Assembly (NCBI RefSeq): GCF_017991995.1
Contig: NZ_JAGOPN010000028.1
Location: 1-64,000, forward strand
Direction: 5' to 3'
DNA from: Pseudacidovorax sp.
GTDB lineage: Bacteria; Pseudomonadota; Gammaproteobacteria; Burkholderiales; Burkholderiaceae_C
Length of the DNA stretch: 64,000 nucleotides
Under the pieces are notes generated by a model. That model did no database searches. It saw nothing but the letters and a program-made list of their open reading frames with translations, and was not told the DNA's origin. The position numbers and the translations under genes are program-made. Positions 1 to 9,977 of this stretch are shown here, piece by piece (within the stretch, counting starts at the first letter, position 1; every line of letters starts with the position of its first letter).

Positions 1-1
1 G

Positions 2-106
2 ACTGCGGCTCTGGTGGTGCTGGCCCGAAAGCTCATGCGCGTGGCCTTCTCGCTGTTCAAGCAACACGCGATGTTCGATGCCCGCCTGGCGGCCACTGTC
101 GCTTGA
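2..106 (+). mobile_element. C-terminal fragment of an IS110-family transposase
   Basis: The frame entering from the left edge codes for 34 residues ending in ...KQHAMFDARLAATVA before a TGA stop. The ALVVLARKLMRVAF-like segment is the usual end of IS110/IS1111 transposases (Transposase_20 domain), where the last helix precedes a short tail. The catalytic DEDD part lies outside the window, so whether the element is intact cannot be told. The 52 bases between this stop and the next gene should contain the right end of the element, but I see no clear terminal repeat, which is normal for IS110. Confidence 0.72.
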
Positions 107-158
107 CGAGAACCATAGAACCTCAGCGCGAACGGTCAGTGGAGGGGGCCGCGGAGGA

Positions 159-1393
159 TCAGGCCAGCAGGTCGGCCAGCGTGCGCGCGATCACCTTGGT
201 GGCGCGGCGCAGGTCTTCCAGCTCCAGGCGCTCGTCGGCGCGCTTGGCGTGCGACTCCAGCACCGTGCGCGGGCCGGCGCCGTAGATCACGCCGGGAATG
301 CCCGCCTCGCCGTACAGACGCACGTCGGTGTAGAGCGGCGTGCCCATGGCCGGAATCGGCTGGCCGAAGAGCTGCTGGCCATGCTTCTGGATGGCCTCGA
401 CCAGCGGCTGGTTGCCCGCCAGCGGCTTCATCGAATTGGCCAGCAGCAGGCGCTTGACCTCGACCTCGATGCCGCCCGCCGGCGTCTTGAACTCGGCCGC
501 GGCCTTGGCGATCACGTCGCGGATGGCGGCCTCGACCTCGGCCGGGTTCTCCTCCGGGATCATTCGGCGGTCGAGCTTGAACACCACCTTGCCGGGCACG
601 ACGTTGGTGTTGGTGCCGCCTTCGATGCGGCCCACGTTGAGGTACGGATGGCTGATGCCTTCCACCTTCGACGTGACCTGCTGGTAGAGGGTGTTCTGCG
701 CATAGAGCGCGTTGAGGATGTGCACCGCGCCCTGCAGCGCATCCACGCCGGTGGTGGGAATGGCAGCGTGGGCCATCTTGCCGTGCACCGTCACTTCCAT
801 CTGCAGGCAGCCGTTGTGGGCCGTGACCACCTCGTAGCTGAAGCCGGCGGCGATCATCAGGTCGGGCTTCGTGAGGCCCTTCTTCAGCAACCAGCCGGGG
901 CCCAGGATGCCGCCGAATTCCTCGTCGTAGGTGAAGTGCAGCTCGACGCCGCCCTTGGCCGGCTTCGCGACCGCCTCCAGCGCGCGCACGGCGAAGGTGA
1001 AGCTGGCGAAGTCGCTCTTGCTCACGGCCGCAGCGCGGGCGTAGAGCTTGCCATCCACGATCTCGCCACCGTAGGGGTCATGCGTCCAGCCTTCGCCGGG
1101 CGGCACCACATCGCCGTGCGCATTGAGCGCCACGGTGCGGCCGCCGTCGCCATAGCGGCGGCGCACGATCAGGTTGGTGATCGACTCCAGGCCGTAGTCC
1201 TTGACCTCCTGCGCGGGCACGGCGTGCTTCTCGGCGTCGAAGCCGAAGCCGGCGATCAACTCGGCGGTGCGCTCGGCATGCGGTGCGTTGTTGCCCGGCG
1301 GGGTGTCGGTGGGCACGCGCACCATTTCTTGAAGGAACTTGACCTCCTCGTCGAAATGGGCGTCGATCCAGGCGTCGAGCTGGGCGTAGTCGG

Positions 1394-1397
<4 letters not shown>
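159..1397 (-). CDS. M20 family metallohydrolase (ArgE/DapE-like) of the ureide cluster
   Basis: A 412-residue zinc-hydrolase-like protein. It shows the HGD motif near residue 94 (LNAHGDVVPPGEGW) and the DEEFGG motif near 158-163, both typical of M20 peptidases and deacylases. The segment that normally reads GRGxxDxK, where the Asp bridges the two metals, reads ARAAAVSKSD here, so Val sits at the usual Asp position and the nearest Asp is five residues on. The start overlaps the stop of the preceding amidohydrolase gene by ATGA, so translation is coupled, and it is the last gene of the GntR-puuE-amidohydrolase operon. A ureide- or carbamoyl-related substrate is inferred from context only; the family also deacylates amino acids and dipeptides. 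Confidence 0.8.
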
Positions 1398-3193
<1,796 letters not shown>

Positions 3194-3205
3194 GGTCGTG
3201 TCTCC

Positions 3206-4165
3206 TCAGGCCGCGTCGGTGAAGGGATGCGTCTGGCGCCAGTGGCGCGCGATGTCCACGCGCCGGCACACCCATACCTTGTCATGGCGGCCGATGTGGT
3301 CCAGAAAGCGCTGCAGCGCCGTGATGCGGCCCGGGCGGCCCAGCAGGCGGCAGTGCATGCCGATGCTCAGCATCTTGGGCCGGTCCAGCCCCGCCGGATC
3401 GCCCTCAGCATAGAGCGCGTCGAAGCTGTCCTTCATGTACTGGAAGAAGGGGTCGGCATGCGAATAGCCCTGGGGCAGGGCGAAGCGCATGTCGTTGCAG
3501 TCCAGCGTGTAGGGCACGATGAGTTGCGGCACCACGCTGCCGTCGGTCTTCTGCACCTTCATCCAGAAGGGCAGGTCGTCGCCGTAGTAGTCGCTGTCGT
3601 ACTCGAAGCCGCCGTCGTCGGCCACCAGGCGGTGGGTGCGCGGGCTGTCGCGCCCGGTGTACCAGCCGACCGGGCGCTCGCCGGTGAGCTTCTCGATCGC
3701 TTCCAGCCCCAAGCGCATGTGCTCGCGCTCCAGCGACTCGTCGGCGCTCTGGTAGTGGATCCAGCGCCAGCCGTGGCAGGCGATCTCGTGGCCCAGCTCC
3801 TTGAAGGCGACGGCCAGCTCGGGGTAGCGCTGCAGTGCCATGCCCACACCGAAGACGGTGAGCGGCAGGCCGCGCTGCTCGAACTCGCGCAGGATGCGCC
3901 ATACGCCGGCACGCGAGCCGTATTCGTAGATGCCGTCCATGCTCATGTGCCGGTCGGGATAGCTCGCCGGGTTGAACATCTCGGACAGGAACTGCTCCGA
4001 GCCCGGGTCGCCGTGCAGCACGTTGTTCTCGCCGCCCTCCTCGTAGTTGAGGACGAACTGCACCGCGATGCGGGCACCGCCCGGCCAGCGGGCATGCGGC
4101 ACATCGCGGCCGTAGCCGACGAGGTCGCGCGGATAGGGAAGGGTGGCGTCGTAGACGGTGGGCAT
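3206..4165 (-). CDS. puuE: Allantoinase PuuE (polysaccharide-deacetylase fold)
   Basis: 319 residues, the usual length of PuuE. This is the metal-independent allantoinase type built on a NodB-like deacetylase fold; it opens the allantoin ring to allantoate. Recognisable segments are the N-terminal YPRDLVGYGRDVPHARWPGG, FVLNYEEGGEN, the MDGIYEYGSRAGVWR stretch, the GHEIACHGWRWIHYQ region and a GWYTGRDSPRT segment. It starts 7 bp after the stop of the GntR gene and is followed after 12 bp by the UraD-amidohydrolase fusion, so it is the first catabolic gene of the operon. No other allantoinase is visible in the window. Confidence 0.93.
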   Translation of the reverse strand: MPTVYDATLPYPRDLVGYGRDVPHARWPGGARIAVQFVLNYEEGGENNVLHGDPGSEQFLSEMFNPASYPDRHMSMDGIYEYGSRAGVWRILREFEQRGLPLTVFGVGMALQRYPELAVAFKELGHEIACHGWRWIHYQSADESLEREHMRLGLEAIEKLTGERPVGWYTGRDSPRTHRLVADDGGFEYDSDYYGDDLPFWMKVQKTDGSVVPQLIVPYTLDCNDMRFALPQGYSHADPFFQYMKDSFDALYAEGDPAGLDRPKMLSIGMHCRLLGRPGRITALQRFLDHIGRHDKVWVCRRVDIARHWRQTHPFTDAA

Positions 4166-4172
4166 GGGGGTC

Positions 4173-4850
4173 TCAGGAAAGCGCCAGCGTGATGTCGCTG
4201 GTGGGAACCTTGCGGTCCAGGGTGAGGTTGTCCTCGACGTGCTGCAGGTGCTCGGTCATCAGCCGCGCAGCCTTGTCGCCATCGCGCGCCGCCAGGGCGC
4301 GGACGATGTCGGCATGCTCGTCGTTGGAATGCGCGGCCTCGGCGGCGCTCTGGTACATGAGCGTGATCAGGGCGCAGCGCGAGATCAGATCGCTCAGGAT
4401 CTGCGCCAACACCTGATTGCCCATCAGCTCCGCCATGCGCACATGGAAGTCGCCGAGCAGCTCGGTTCGACCTTCCACGTCCTCCCCGGCCACGGCGGCC
4501 TTTTCTTGTGCAACGTGTTCCTTCAGGGCCTTGATCTGCGCCGTCGTGGCCTGGCGGGCGAACTCGCGCGCCATCTCGGCCTCCAGCATGCGGCGCACGC
4601 CGAACACCTGGCGGGCCTCGTCCGCCGAGGGCGCGGCCACGAAGGCACCGCGTGCCGGCTCCAGGCGGATCAGCCCGTTCTGCGAGAGCTGGAACAAAGC
4701 TTGCCTCACCAGCGTGCGCGAGACGCCGAAGTGGTCGGCCAGCTTCTGTTCGGCCAGCTTGCTGCCCGGCTGCAGCCGGTGTTCGACGATGGCCCGGGTC
4801 AGGGCATCGACGATCGCGCGTGTCGTGGTCGGCTCCATGATGGCGGGCAT
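4173..4850 (-). CDS. GntR/FadR-family regulator of the ureide genes
   Basis: About 225 residues from the chosen ATG. N-terminal winged helix-turn-helix (KLAEQKLADHFGVSRTLVRQALF) followed by an all-helical FCD ligand domain, as in FadR, LldR and similar regulators. The frame stays open to 4955, but that longer form would run through the 24-bp palindrome at 4864-4887, so I place the start at the ATG at 4850 (a second ATG lies at 4838). It is the first gene of a minus-strand operon with puuE, the UraD fusion and the M20 hydrolase, and is divergent from hiuH. Probably represses both directions in the absence of a purine-breakdown intermediate; the ligand is unknown. Confidence 0.88.
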   Translation of the reverse strand: MPAIMEPTTTRAIVDALTRAIVEHRLQPGSKLAEQKLADHFGVSRTLVRQALFQLSQNGLIRLEPARGAFVAAPSADEARQVFGVRRMLEAEMAREFARQATTAQIKALKEHVAQEKAAVAGEDVEGRTELLGDFHVRMAELMGNQVLAQILSDLISRCALITLMYQSAAEAAHSNDEHADIVRALAARDGDKAARLMTEHLQHVEDNLTLDRKVPTSDITLALS

Positions 4851-4863
4851 GATAGCTTCACGA

Positions 4864-4887
4864 CACAAATGTGTATACACTTTTGTG
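4864..4887. promoter_or_regulatory. 24-bp palindromic operator between the GntR gene and hiuH
   Basis: Two 12-base arms, CACAAATGTGTA and TACACTTTTGTG, form an inverted repeat with one mismatch, centred between 4875 and 4876. The core GTGTATACAC is perfectly symmetric. The TGTATACA-type core is characteristic of GntR/FadR-subfamily operators. The site sits 14 bp before the GntR start and about 80 bp before hiuH, in the only divergent promoter gap of the locus, so binding could control both transcripts. Confidence 0.75.
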
Positions 4888-4966
4888 GACGGATCGCCCG
4901 GTCCTGCCCCGGTCCCACCCCGGTGCGTTTTGCCGTCCATTTCAACGACTCGCAAGGAGATGCCCC

Positions 4967-5317
4967 ATGGGCCTGAGCACCCACGTACTGGACACGATGC
5001 ACGGCTGCCCCGCCGCCGGCATGGAGGTGGCGCTCTACACGACGGACGGTGAGGCGGCCACGCTGGTGCGGCGCTTCGCCCTCAACCACGACGGCCGCAG
5101 CGATGGGCCGCTGTATGACAACAGCAGCCTCAAGGCCGGCACCTATCGCCTGGTGTTCGATGTGGCGGGGTATTTCAAGGCGCGCGGTGTCGAGCTGCCG
5201 CAGCCCAACTTCCTCAACCGCGTGGCGCTGGATTTCGGCGTGGCCCACACCGACCAGCACTACCACGTGCCGCTGCTGGTGAGCCCGTGGAGCTACTCCA
5301 CGTACCGGGGGTCCTGA
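4967..5317 (+). CDS. hiuH: 5-hydroxyisourate hydrolase (transthyretin-like)
   Basis: 116 residues, the usual length. The N-terminal LSTHVLDTMHGCPAAGM and the C-terminal HYHVPLLVSPWSYSTYRGS, ending in the diagnostic YRGS, identify the transthyretin-related HIU hydrolase that converts 5-hydroxyisourate to OHCU, the substrate of UraD. The open frame begins upstream at 4871, but the ATG at 4967 is preceded by a good ribosome site (AAGGAGA at 4954-4960) and gives the family N-terminus. No signal peptide is seen, so it acts in the cytoplasm. Divergent from the GntR regulator across the palindromic operator. A uricase gene, the preceding step, is not in the window. Confidence 0.94.
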   Translation: MGLSTHVLDTMHGCPAAGMEVALYTTDGEAATLVRRFALNHDGRSDGPLYDNSSLKAGTYRLVFDVAGYFKARGVELPQPNFLNRVALDFGVAHTDQHYHVPLLVSPWSYSTYRGS

Positions 5318-5362
5318 ATGCGTCGCCCGCCTCTGCATCGGTTCGGCAGCGGCGGGCCTGCC

Positions 5363-5869
5363 TTACTGCTGCAGTTGGCCTTCGCTCAGCGTGTCCAGCT
5401 GGAAGCGGCCGCTCCGGTCCCAGAGCCAGGTGTCGGTCCACACGACGGACCCGAGCCGCGTGGCGACCGGGTAGGGCGCCGCGGCCAGGACGGTGCGCTC
5501 GATGCCGGCGATGGCGTCGGGCGCGTGCTTCGGCGCCCGCAGCCAGTGCATGCCGGTCACCTGGCCGCGCGCGTCGAGCTTCACTTCCAGTACGCCGACG
5601 GCGTAGAGCATGGGCGGCAGCTTGCCGGCGTAGATGCGATCCGCGTTGCGCGCATAGACATGACGGGCGGCATCCTGCCGGTACTCGCGCGGTGTGCGGG
5701 CGCGGGAGCTGCCCGCGGGCTCGGCGGCGGCCACCGCTTCGCGCGGCGCCGTGGCGTCGGAGATCTGGCCCGGCACCGTGGAGCCGGTGCTGCCGCAGCC
5801 GGCCAGCCATGCAGCGGCCACGGTGCAGGCGGCCAGCAGGCCCAGGCGCGAGAAGGTGTTCTTGATCAT
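5363..5869 (-). CDS. Small lipoprotein with TonB-C-like domain, function unknown
   Basis: 168 residues. The N-terminus has a basic start, a hydrophobic stretch and a lipobox (AWLAGC, Cys about 25), so it should be a lipidated outer-membrane or periplasmic protein. The linker is rich in Ala, Pro and Ser; the remainder (VGVLEVKLDARGQVTGMHWLRAP, then a predicted strand-rich end with WTDTWLWD) resembles the energy-transducing TonB C-terminal fold. It is convergent with hiuH (45-bp gap) and divergent from xdhC, so it is not obviously part of purine metabolism. I cannot assign a function. Confidence 0.7.
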   Translation of the reverse strand: MIKNTFSRLGLLAACTVAAAWLAGCGSTGSTVPGQISDATAPREAVAAAEPAGSSRARTPREYRQDAARHVYARNADRIYAGKLPPMLYAVGVLEVKLDARGQVTGMHWLRAPKHAPDAIAGIERTVLAAAPYPVATRLGSVVWTDTWLWDRSGRFQLDTLSEGQLQQ

Positions 5870-5985
5870 GGCGCGGCTTTATACCTGCGCGGCGGCGCGG
5901 CCGTGTTTCCATTGATGACGGCGCCTGCGGGCCCCGCCCGGGGTGCTGCGCGGCACCGGTCCGCGCAGCTGCCTGGGGACGCGCG

Positions 5986-6804
5986 ATGAGCACCGGCGCC
6001 CTCGACGACGGCCTTGCCCGTCTGGCCGCCGAAGACGGCGTGCTGGTGCGCGTCGAGGCCACCGAAGGCTCGGCCCCGCGCGAGGCCGGCACCTGGATGC
6101 TGGTCTGGGCGCAGGGCCTCACGGCGACCATCGGCGGCGGCCAGCTCGAATTCCAGGCCATCGACGAGGCCCACGTCCTGCTCCAGTCGCCGGCCGCCGG
6201 GCCGCTGCGCAAGCGCTACCCGCTCGGCCCCAGCCTGGGTCAGTGCTGCGGCGGCGTGGTGCATCTGTCGATGCGCCGCGTGGGGGCAGCCGATGCGGCC
6301 GAACTGCGCCGGCAGCTCACCGAGCACCTCGCGCCCGTCGCCATCTTCGGCGGCGGCCATGTAGGCCTGGCGCTGGCGCGGCTGCTGGCCACGCTGCCTT
6401 ATTCGGTGCGCTGGATTGACAGCCGCGATGGCGTCTTCCCCGATGCATTGCCGGCTCAGGTGCACACCGAGCACAGCGAGCCGGTCCAGGACGCCGTGGC
6501 CACGCTGCCGCCGGGCACGCATGTGCTCATCATGAGCTTCAGCCATGCGGAAGACCTGGACATCGTCATTGCCTGCCTCAGGCGCCTGCGCGAGCGGGGC
6601 GACCTGCCCTACGTGGGCCTGATCGGCAGCAAGACCAAGTGGGCCACCTTCCGGCATCGGCTGGAAGCGCGCGGCTTCGGCGAGGCCGAGATGGCGCGCG
6701 TCACCTGCCCCATCGGCGTGCCGGGTGTGACGGGCAAGGAGCCCGAGGTGATCGCCGTCGCGGTGGCGGCGCAACTGCTGCAGCGGCGCGCGGCCGCGGG
6801 CTGA
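5986..6804 (+). CDS. xdhC: Xanthine dehydrogenase accessory protein XdhC
   Basis: 272 residues, normal XdhC length. N-terminal XdhC/CoxI domain with the VRVEATEGSAPREAGTWML segment and a QCCGGVV motif whose cysteines are typical for handling the sulfurated molybdenum cofactor. C-terminal Rossmann-type domain with IFGGGHVGLALARLL. XdhC inserts sulfurated cofactor into xanthine dehydrogenase, which makes the urate that feeds the HIU/OHCU/allantoin pathway alongside. The xdhA and xdhB genes are not in the window, so their position relative to this gene is unknown. Confidence 0.9.
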   Translation: MSTGALDDGLARLAAEDGVLVRVEATEGSAPREAGTWMLVWAQGLTATIGGGQLEFQAIDEAHVLLQSPAAGPLRKRYPLGPSLGQCCGGVVHLSMRRVGAADAAELRRQLTEHLAPVAIFGGGHVGLALARLLATLPYSVRWIDSRDGVFPDALPAQVHTEHSEPVQDAVATLPPGTHVLIMSFSHAEDLDIVIACLRRLRERGDLPYVGLIGSKTKWATFRHRLEARGFGEAEMARVTCPIGVPGVTGKEPEVIAVAVAAQLLQRRAAAG

Positions 6805-6872
6805 ACGCCGCTGGCGTCGGGCGCTGGCCGCATGACCCAACGCCAACCAACGCCAAGGCTGGGAGCCCCCGC

Positions 6873-8369
6873 TCAGGCCGCGCGCTCGGCGCTTTCCCGC
6901 GCCACTGCATAGCGCTCCAGCGTCTGCTGCCGCGCCTCGCCATGGTCCACCACCGGCGCCGGATAGTCCTGCCCGATGCGCAGCCCGGCGGCTTCGAGTT
7001 CGACCGGCTTGGCGAGCCACGGCGCATGGATCATCTTGTTGGACAGCCTGGCGAGCTCGGGCACGTAGCGGCGGATGAACTTGCCCTCCGGGTCGAAGCG
7101 CTCGCTCTGCGTCACCGGGTTGAAGATGCGGAAGTAGGGCTGCGCATCGCAGCCGCTCGAACTGGCCCATTGCCAGCCGCCGTTGTTGGAGGCGAATTCG
7201 AAGTCGTTCAGGTGTTCGGCGAAAAAGGCCTCGCCGCGGCGCCAGTCCAACCCCAGGTCCTTGCACAGGAAGCTTGCGGTCACCATGCGCAGCCGGTTGT
7301 GCATGTAGCCCGACTGCACCAGCTGGCGCATGCCGGCGTCCACCAGCGGATAGCCGGTGCGGCCCTCGCACCAGGCGGCGAAGAGCTGGTCGGCATGCTT
7401 GCCGTGGTGCCAGCGGATGCGGTCGTACTCGGGCTTGTAGCTCTTGCCCTCGGCCAGGTCGGGCCGGTGCGCCATCACCTGGGCATAGAAGTCGCGCCAG
7501 ATCAGCTCGCCCAGCCAGGTGGCGGCGCCGCGGCTGCCGTTGCCGGCCAGGGCATGGGCGGTGGCCGCCGCCTCGCGGATGGAGAGCGTGCCGAAGCGCA
7601 GGTGCACACCCAGGTAGCTGGGACCGCGCACGGCGGGAAAGTCGCGGGTGCTGTCGTAGCGGTCGATGCGTCCGACGAATTCGTCGAAGAGCTGCCGCGC
7701 GCCGGCCATGCCGCCGCCCAGGCCCAGCTCGTGCAGGTTGGTGGGCTCGAAGCCCAGGTCGGCCAAGGCCGGCACCTCGGTGCGGTGCTCGGCCGGCGTG
7801 GGGATGAGGGCGTCGGCATGGCGCTCCACCGGGTAGGGGCTCAGGTAGAAGGCGTCTTCCGCCTTGGCCATCCACGCGCGCTTGTAGGGCGTGAACACCG
7901 AATAGACGCCGCCGGCCTGGGTCAGCACCTCGTCCCGCTCGAAGACCACATGGTCCTTGAAGGTCTGGAAGCTCACGCCCGCATTGGCCAGGGCGCCGAG
8001 CACCTGGGCGTCGCGGTCCAGGGCGGCGGGCTCGTCGTCACGGTTGGCGAAGACGGCCTGTACCTCCAGCTGGCGGGCGAGGGGGGCGATCTCTTCCTCG
8101 GCCACGGCATGGCGCACCACCAGGTCACCGCCCATGCTGCGCAGGGCGGCCTGCAACTGCAGCACCGACTCCTGGATGAACTCGACCCGCCGGTCGCGCC
8201 GGGGCAGAGCGTCGAGGATGGCCCGGTCGAACACGAAGGCGCAGACCACCTCACGGCAGCTGCGCAGTGCGTGGTAGAGCGCCGCGTTGTCCTGCACCCG
8301 CAGGTCACGCCGGAACCACATGAGCCCCCGGGCGAAGGGCTTGTCGACGGCCACTAAAATTGGAGGCAT
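6873..8369 (-). CDS. phr: Deoxyribodipyrimidine photolyase
   Basis: About 498 residues. Early GLMWFRRDLRVQDNAAL is the photolyase alpha/beta N-domain. The FAD-binding helical domain carries LIWRDFYAQVM, RTGYPLVDAGMRQL, GYMHNRLRMVTASFL and FNPVTQSERFDPEG, all standard class I photolyase segments, including the Trp-rich NNGGWQWASSSGCD. It repairs UV-induced cyclobutane dimers using light. The start is uncertain: the ATG at 8369 lies directly against the algH start on the other strand, a GTG lies at 8354 and another ATG at 8321. The 8369 or 8354 start is favoured because orthologues have about 15 residues before MWFRRDLR. Convergent with xdhC across 68 bp. Confidence 0.92.
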   Translation of the reverse strand: MPPILVAVDKPFARGLMWFRRDLRVQDNAALYHALRSCREVVCAFVFDRAILDALPRRDRRVEFIQESVLQLQAALRSMGGDLVVRHAVAEEEIAPLARQLEVQAVFANRDDEPAALDRDAQVLGALANAGVSFQTFKDHVVFERDEVLTQAGGVYSVFTPYKRAWMAKAEDAFYLSPYPVERHADALIPTPAEHRTEVPALADLGFEPTNLHELGLGGGMAGARQLFDEFVGRIDRYDSTRDFPAVRGPSYLGVHLRFGTLSIREAAATAHALAGNGSRGAATWLGELIWRDFYAQVMAHRPDLAEGKSYKPEYDRIRWHHGKHADQLFAAWCEGRTGYPLVDAGMRQLVQSGYMHNRLRMVTASFLCKDLGLDWRRGEAFFAEHLNDFEFASNNGGWQWASSSGCDAQPYFRIFNPVTQSERFDPEGKFIRRYVPELARLSNKMIHAPWLAKPVELEAAGLRIGQDYPAPVVDHGEARQQTLERYAVARESAERAA

Positions 8370-8993
8370 ATGTCCGTCGATTCTGCCCTGACCAATCTCA
8401 CGCATCACTTCCTCATCGCGATGCCGGGCATGCAGGACCAGGCCTTCAGCCGCAGCGTCGTCTACCTGTGCGAGCACGGCGAACGCGGCGCGCTGGGGCT
8501 GATCATCAACAAGCCGAGCGACATCGACCTCAAGGGCCTGTTCCAGAAGATCGAGCTGCGCCTGGCCCGCCCCGACCTCGACGATGCCCCCGTCTTCCAG
8601 GGGGGACCGGTGCAGACCGAACGCGGCTTCGTGCTGCATGAGCCCGTCGTGGGCGAGGACACCACCGGCGCCCCGCCGGCCGACGACGGCAAGCCGCACT
8701 CGGTCTACGCCTCCACCATGACCATCCCGGGCGGCCTGGAGATGACCACCTCCAAGGACGTGCTGGAGGCCATGGCCACCGGCGCCGGCCCACGCAAGGT
8801 GCTGGTCACCCTGGGCTATTCGTCGTGGGAGCAGGGCCAGCTCGAATCCGAGATCGCCGAGAACGCCTGGCTCACCGTGGGCGCCGACCCGGCCGTCATC
8901 TTCGACACGCCGGTGGAGCAGCGCTATGACAAGGCGCTGTCGCTGCTCGGCCTGGCCGCCTGGACCCTGTCGCCGGAAGCCGGCCATGCCTGA
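8370..8993 (+). CDS. algH: YqgE/AlgH family protein
   Basis: 207 residues (UPF0301/DUF179). The start MSVDSALTNLTHHFLIAMPG and the segment GLIINKPSDIDLKGLF are family signatures, as is FQGGPVQTERGFVLH. A strong GGAGG lies at 8362-8366 in front of the ATG. The biochemical role of AlgH is unresolved; it was named for an effect on alginate regulation in Pseudomonas. It is the first gene of a tight run with ruvX (8-bp overlap) and pyrR, the common arrangement in beta-proteobacteria. Confidence 0.93.
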   Translation: MSVDSALTNLTHHFLIAMPGMQDQAFSRSVVYLCEHGERGALGLIINKPSDIDLKGLFQKIELRLARPDLDDAPVFQGGPVQTERGFVLHEPVVGEDTTGAPPADDGKPHSVYASTMTIPGGLEMTTSKDVLEAMATGAGPRKVLVTLGYSSWEQGQLESEIAENAWLTVGADPAVIFDTPVEQRYDKALSLLGLAAWTLSPEAGHA

Positions 8994-9396
8994 GAACGCC
9001 GACGTCCCCGCGCACTTCCAGACCTTCCTCGCCTTCGATTTCGGCCTCAAGCGCACCGGCGTGGCCAGCGGCAACCGCCTGCTGCGCAACGCCACGCCGC
9101 AGGCCACGATCAAGGCCGAGGGCGACGCCCGCTTCGCCCAGATCCAGGCCCGCATCCGCGAATGGCAGCCCGACGCGCTGGTGGTGGGCGTGCCCTACCA
9201 CCCCGACGGCGCCGCGCACGACAACACCCGCGCCGCCCAGCGCTTCGCCCGCCAACTGCATGGCCGCTTCGGCCTGACGGTCTACCAGGTGGACGAGCGC
9301 TACAGCACCACCGAGGCCATCGCCTCCGGCGCGCGCGACGCCGACGCCGCCAGCGCCTGCATCATCCTTGAACAATTCCTGAGGAACCTTCCGTGA
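8986..9396 (+). CDS. ruvX: RuvX/YqgF putative Holliday-junction resolvase
   Basis: 136 residues from the ATG at 8986, which overlaps the algH stop. RNase H-like fold: FLAFDFGLKRTGVASG contains the first catalytic Asp, PDALVVGVPYHPDG the second segment, VDERYSTTEA the third acidic motif, and the chain ends with a DAASACIILEQFL helix typical of the family. E. coli YqgF is also needed for 16S rRNA 5'-end processing, so the resolvase name is by family. Translation overlaps the next gene (GTGA at 9393-9396). Confidence 0.92.
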   Translation: MPENADVPAHFQTFLAFDFGLKRTGVASGNRLLRNATPQATIKAEGDARFAQIQARIREWQPDALVVGVPYHPDGAAHDNTRAAQRFARQLHGRFGLTVYQVDERYSTTEAIASGARDADAASACIILEQFLRNLP

Positions 9397-9890
9397 ACGC
9401 ATTGCCCGATGCCGAGGGGCTCTACCAGACGCTGCTGGCCGGCGTGAAGCCGCTGATGCGCGACCACACCCGCCTGGTGGGCGTGACCTCCGGCGGCGCT
9501 TGGCTGGTCGAGCGGCTGCAGAAAGACCTGGGCCTGCCTGGCACGCCCGGCGTCATCTCCTCGGCCATGCACCGCGACGACTTCGCCCGCCGCGGCATGG
9601 CCGCCAGTGCGCAGACGCAGCTGCCCTTCGATGTCGATGGCAGCGACGTGCTGCTGCTGGACGACGTGCTCTACACCGGCCGCACCATCCGCGCGGTGCT
9701 CAACGAGCTGTTCGACTTCGGCCGTCCGGCCTGCGTGCGGCTCGCGGTGATGGTGGACCGGGGCGGGCGCGAGCTGCCGGTGGCGGCGGACTTCGCGGCG
9801 GCGCATCTGACGCTGCCCGATACGCAGCTTCTGGCGCTCGCACGCGGCGACGACGGCAGCCTCCGCTTTCATGTCGAGGAAGTGCGTTGA
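9393..9890 (+). CDS. pyrR: PyrR: bifunctional pyrimidine regulator/uracil phosphoribosyltransferase
   Basis: 165 residues, starting with GTG that overlaps the ruvX stop. Type I phosphoribosyltransferase fold with the PRPP loop DVLLLDDVLYTGRTIRA and the VMVDRGGRELPV segment, both typical of PyrR. In Gram-positive bacteria PyrR binds pyr mRNA; in proteobacteria the regulatory role is much less clear, and uracil salvage or a moonlighting role is possible. It is followed by an 87-bp leader with two hairpins and then pyrB. Confidence 0.92.
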   Translation: MNALPDAEGLYQTLLAGVKPLMRDHTRLVGVTSGGAWLVERLQKDLGLPGTPGVISSAMHRDDFARRGMAASAQTQLPFDVDGSDVLLLDDVLYTGRTIRAVLNELFDFGRPACVRLAVMVDRGGRELPVAADFAAAHLTLPDTQLLALARGDDGSLRFHVEEVR

Positions 9891-9921
9891 ACCCCCACGC
9901 TCATCACTTCGTGTATTCGCT

Positions 9922-9970
9922 GCCCCCCGAGGGGGCGCAGGCCTCCCTTGGGGCGGCCCGGCGGGAGGCC
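9922..9970. repeat. GC-rich double-hairpin intergenic repeat covering the pyrB ribosome site
   Basis: A first hairpin has a 6-bp stem (GCCCCC at 9922-9927 with GGGGGC at 9931-9936) and a 3-base loop. A second has an 8-bp perfect stem, GGCCTCCC (9940-9947) with GGGAGGCC (9963-9970). Elements of this general look (CCCCCCGAGGGGG followed by CCTC...GAGG) occur between genes throughout Comamonadaceae genomes. The right arm of the second stem contains the GGGAGG that serves as the pyrB ribosome site, so a folded RNA would mask it. Confidence 0.7.
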
Positions 9971-9977
9971 TGATCGG

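Noticed and set aside
107-158. Inverted terminal repeat for the IS110 fragment
   Set aside because: No convincing repeat is visible and IS110 elements usually lack long terminal repeats.
4851-4955. A longer N-terminus for the GntR regulator
   Set aside because: It would code through the 24-bp palindrome and adds 35 residues with no regulator character.
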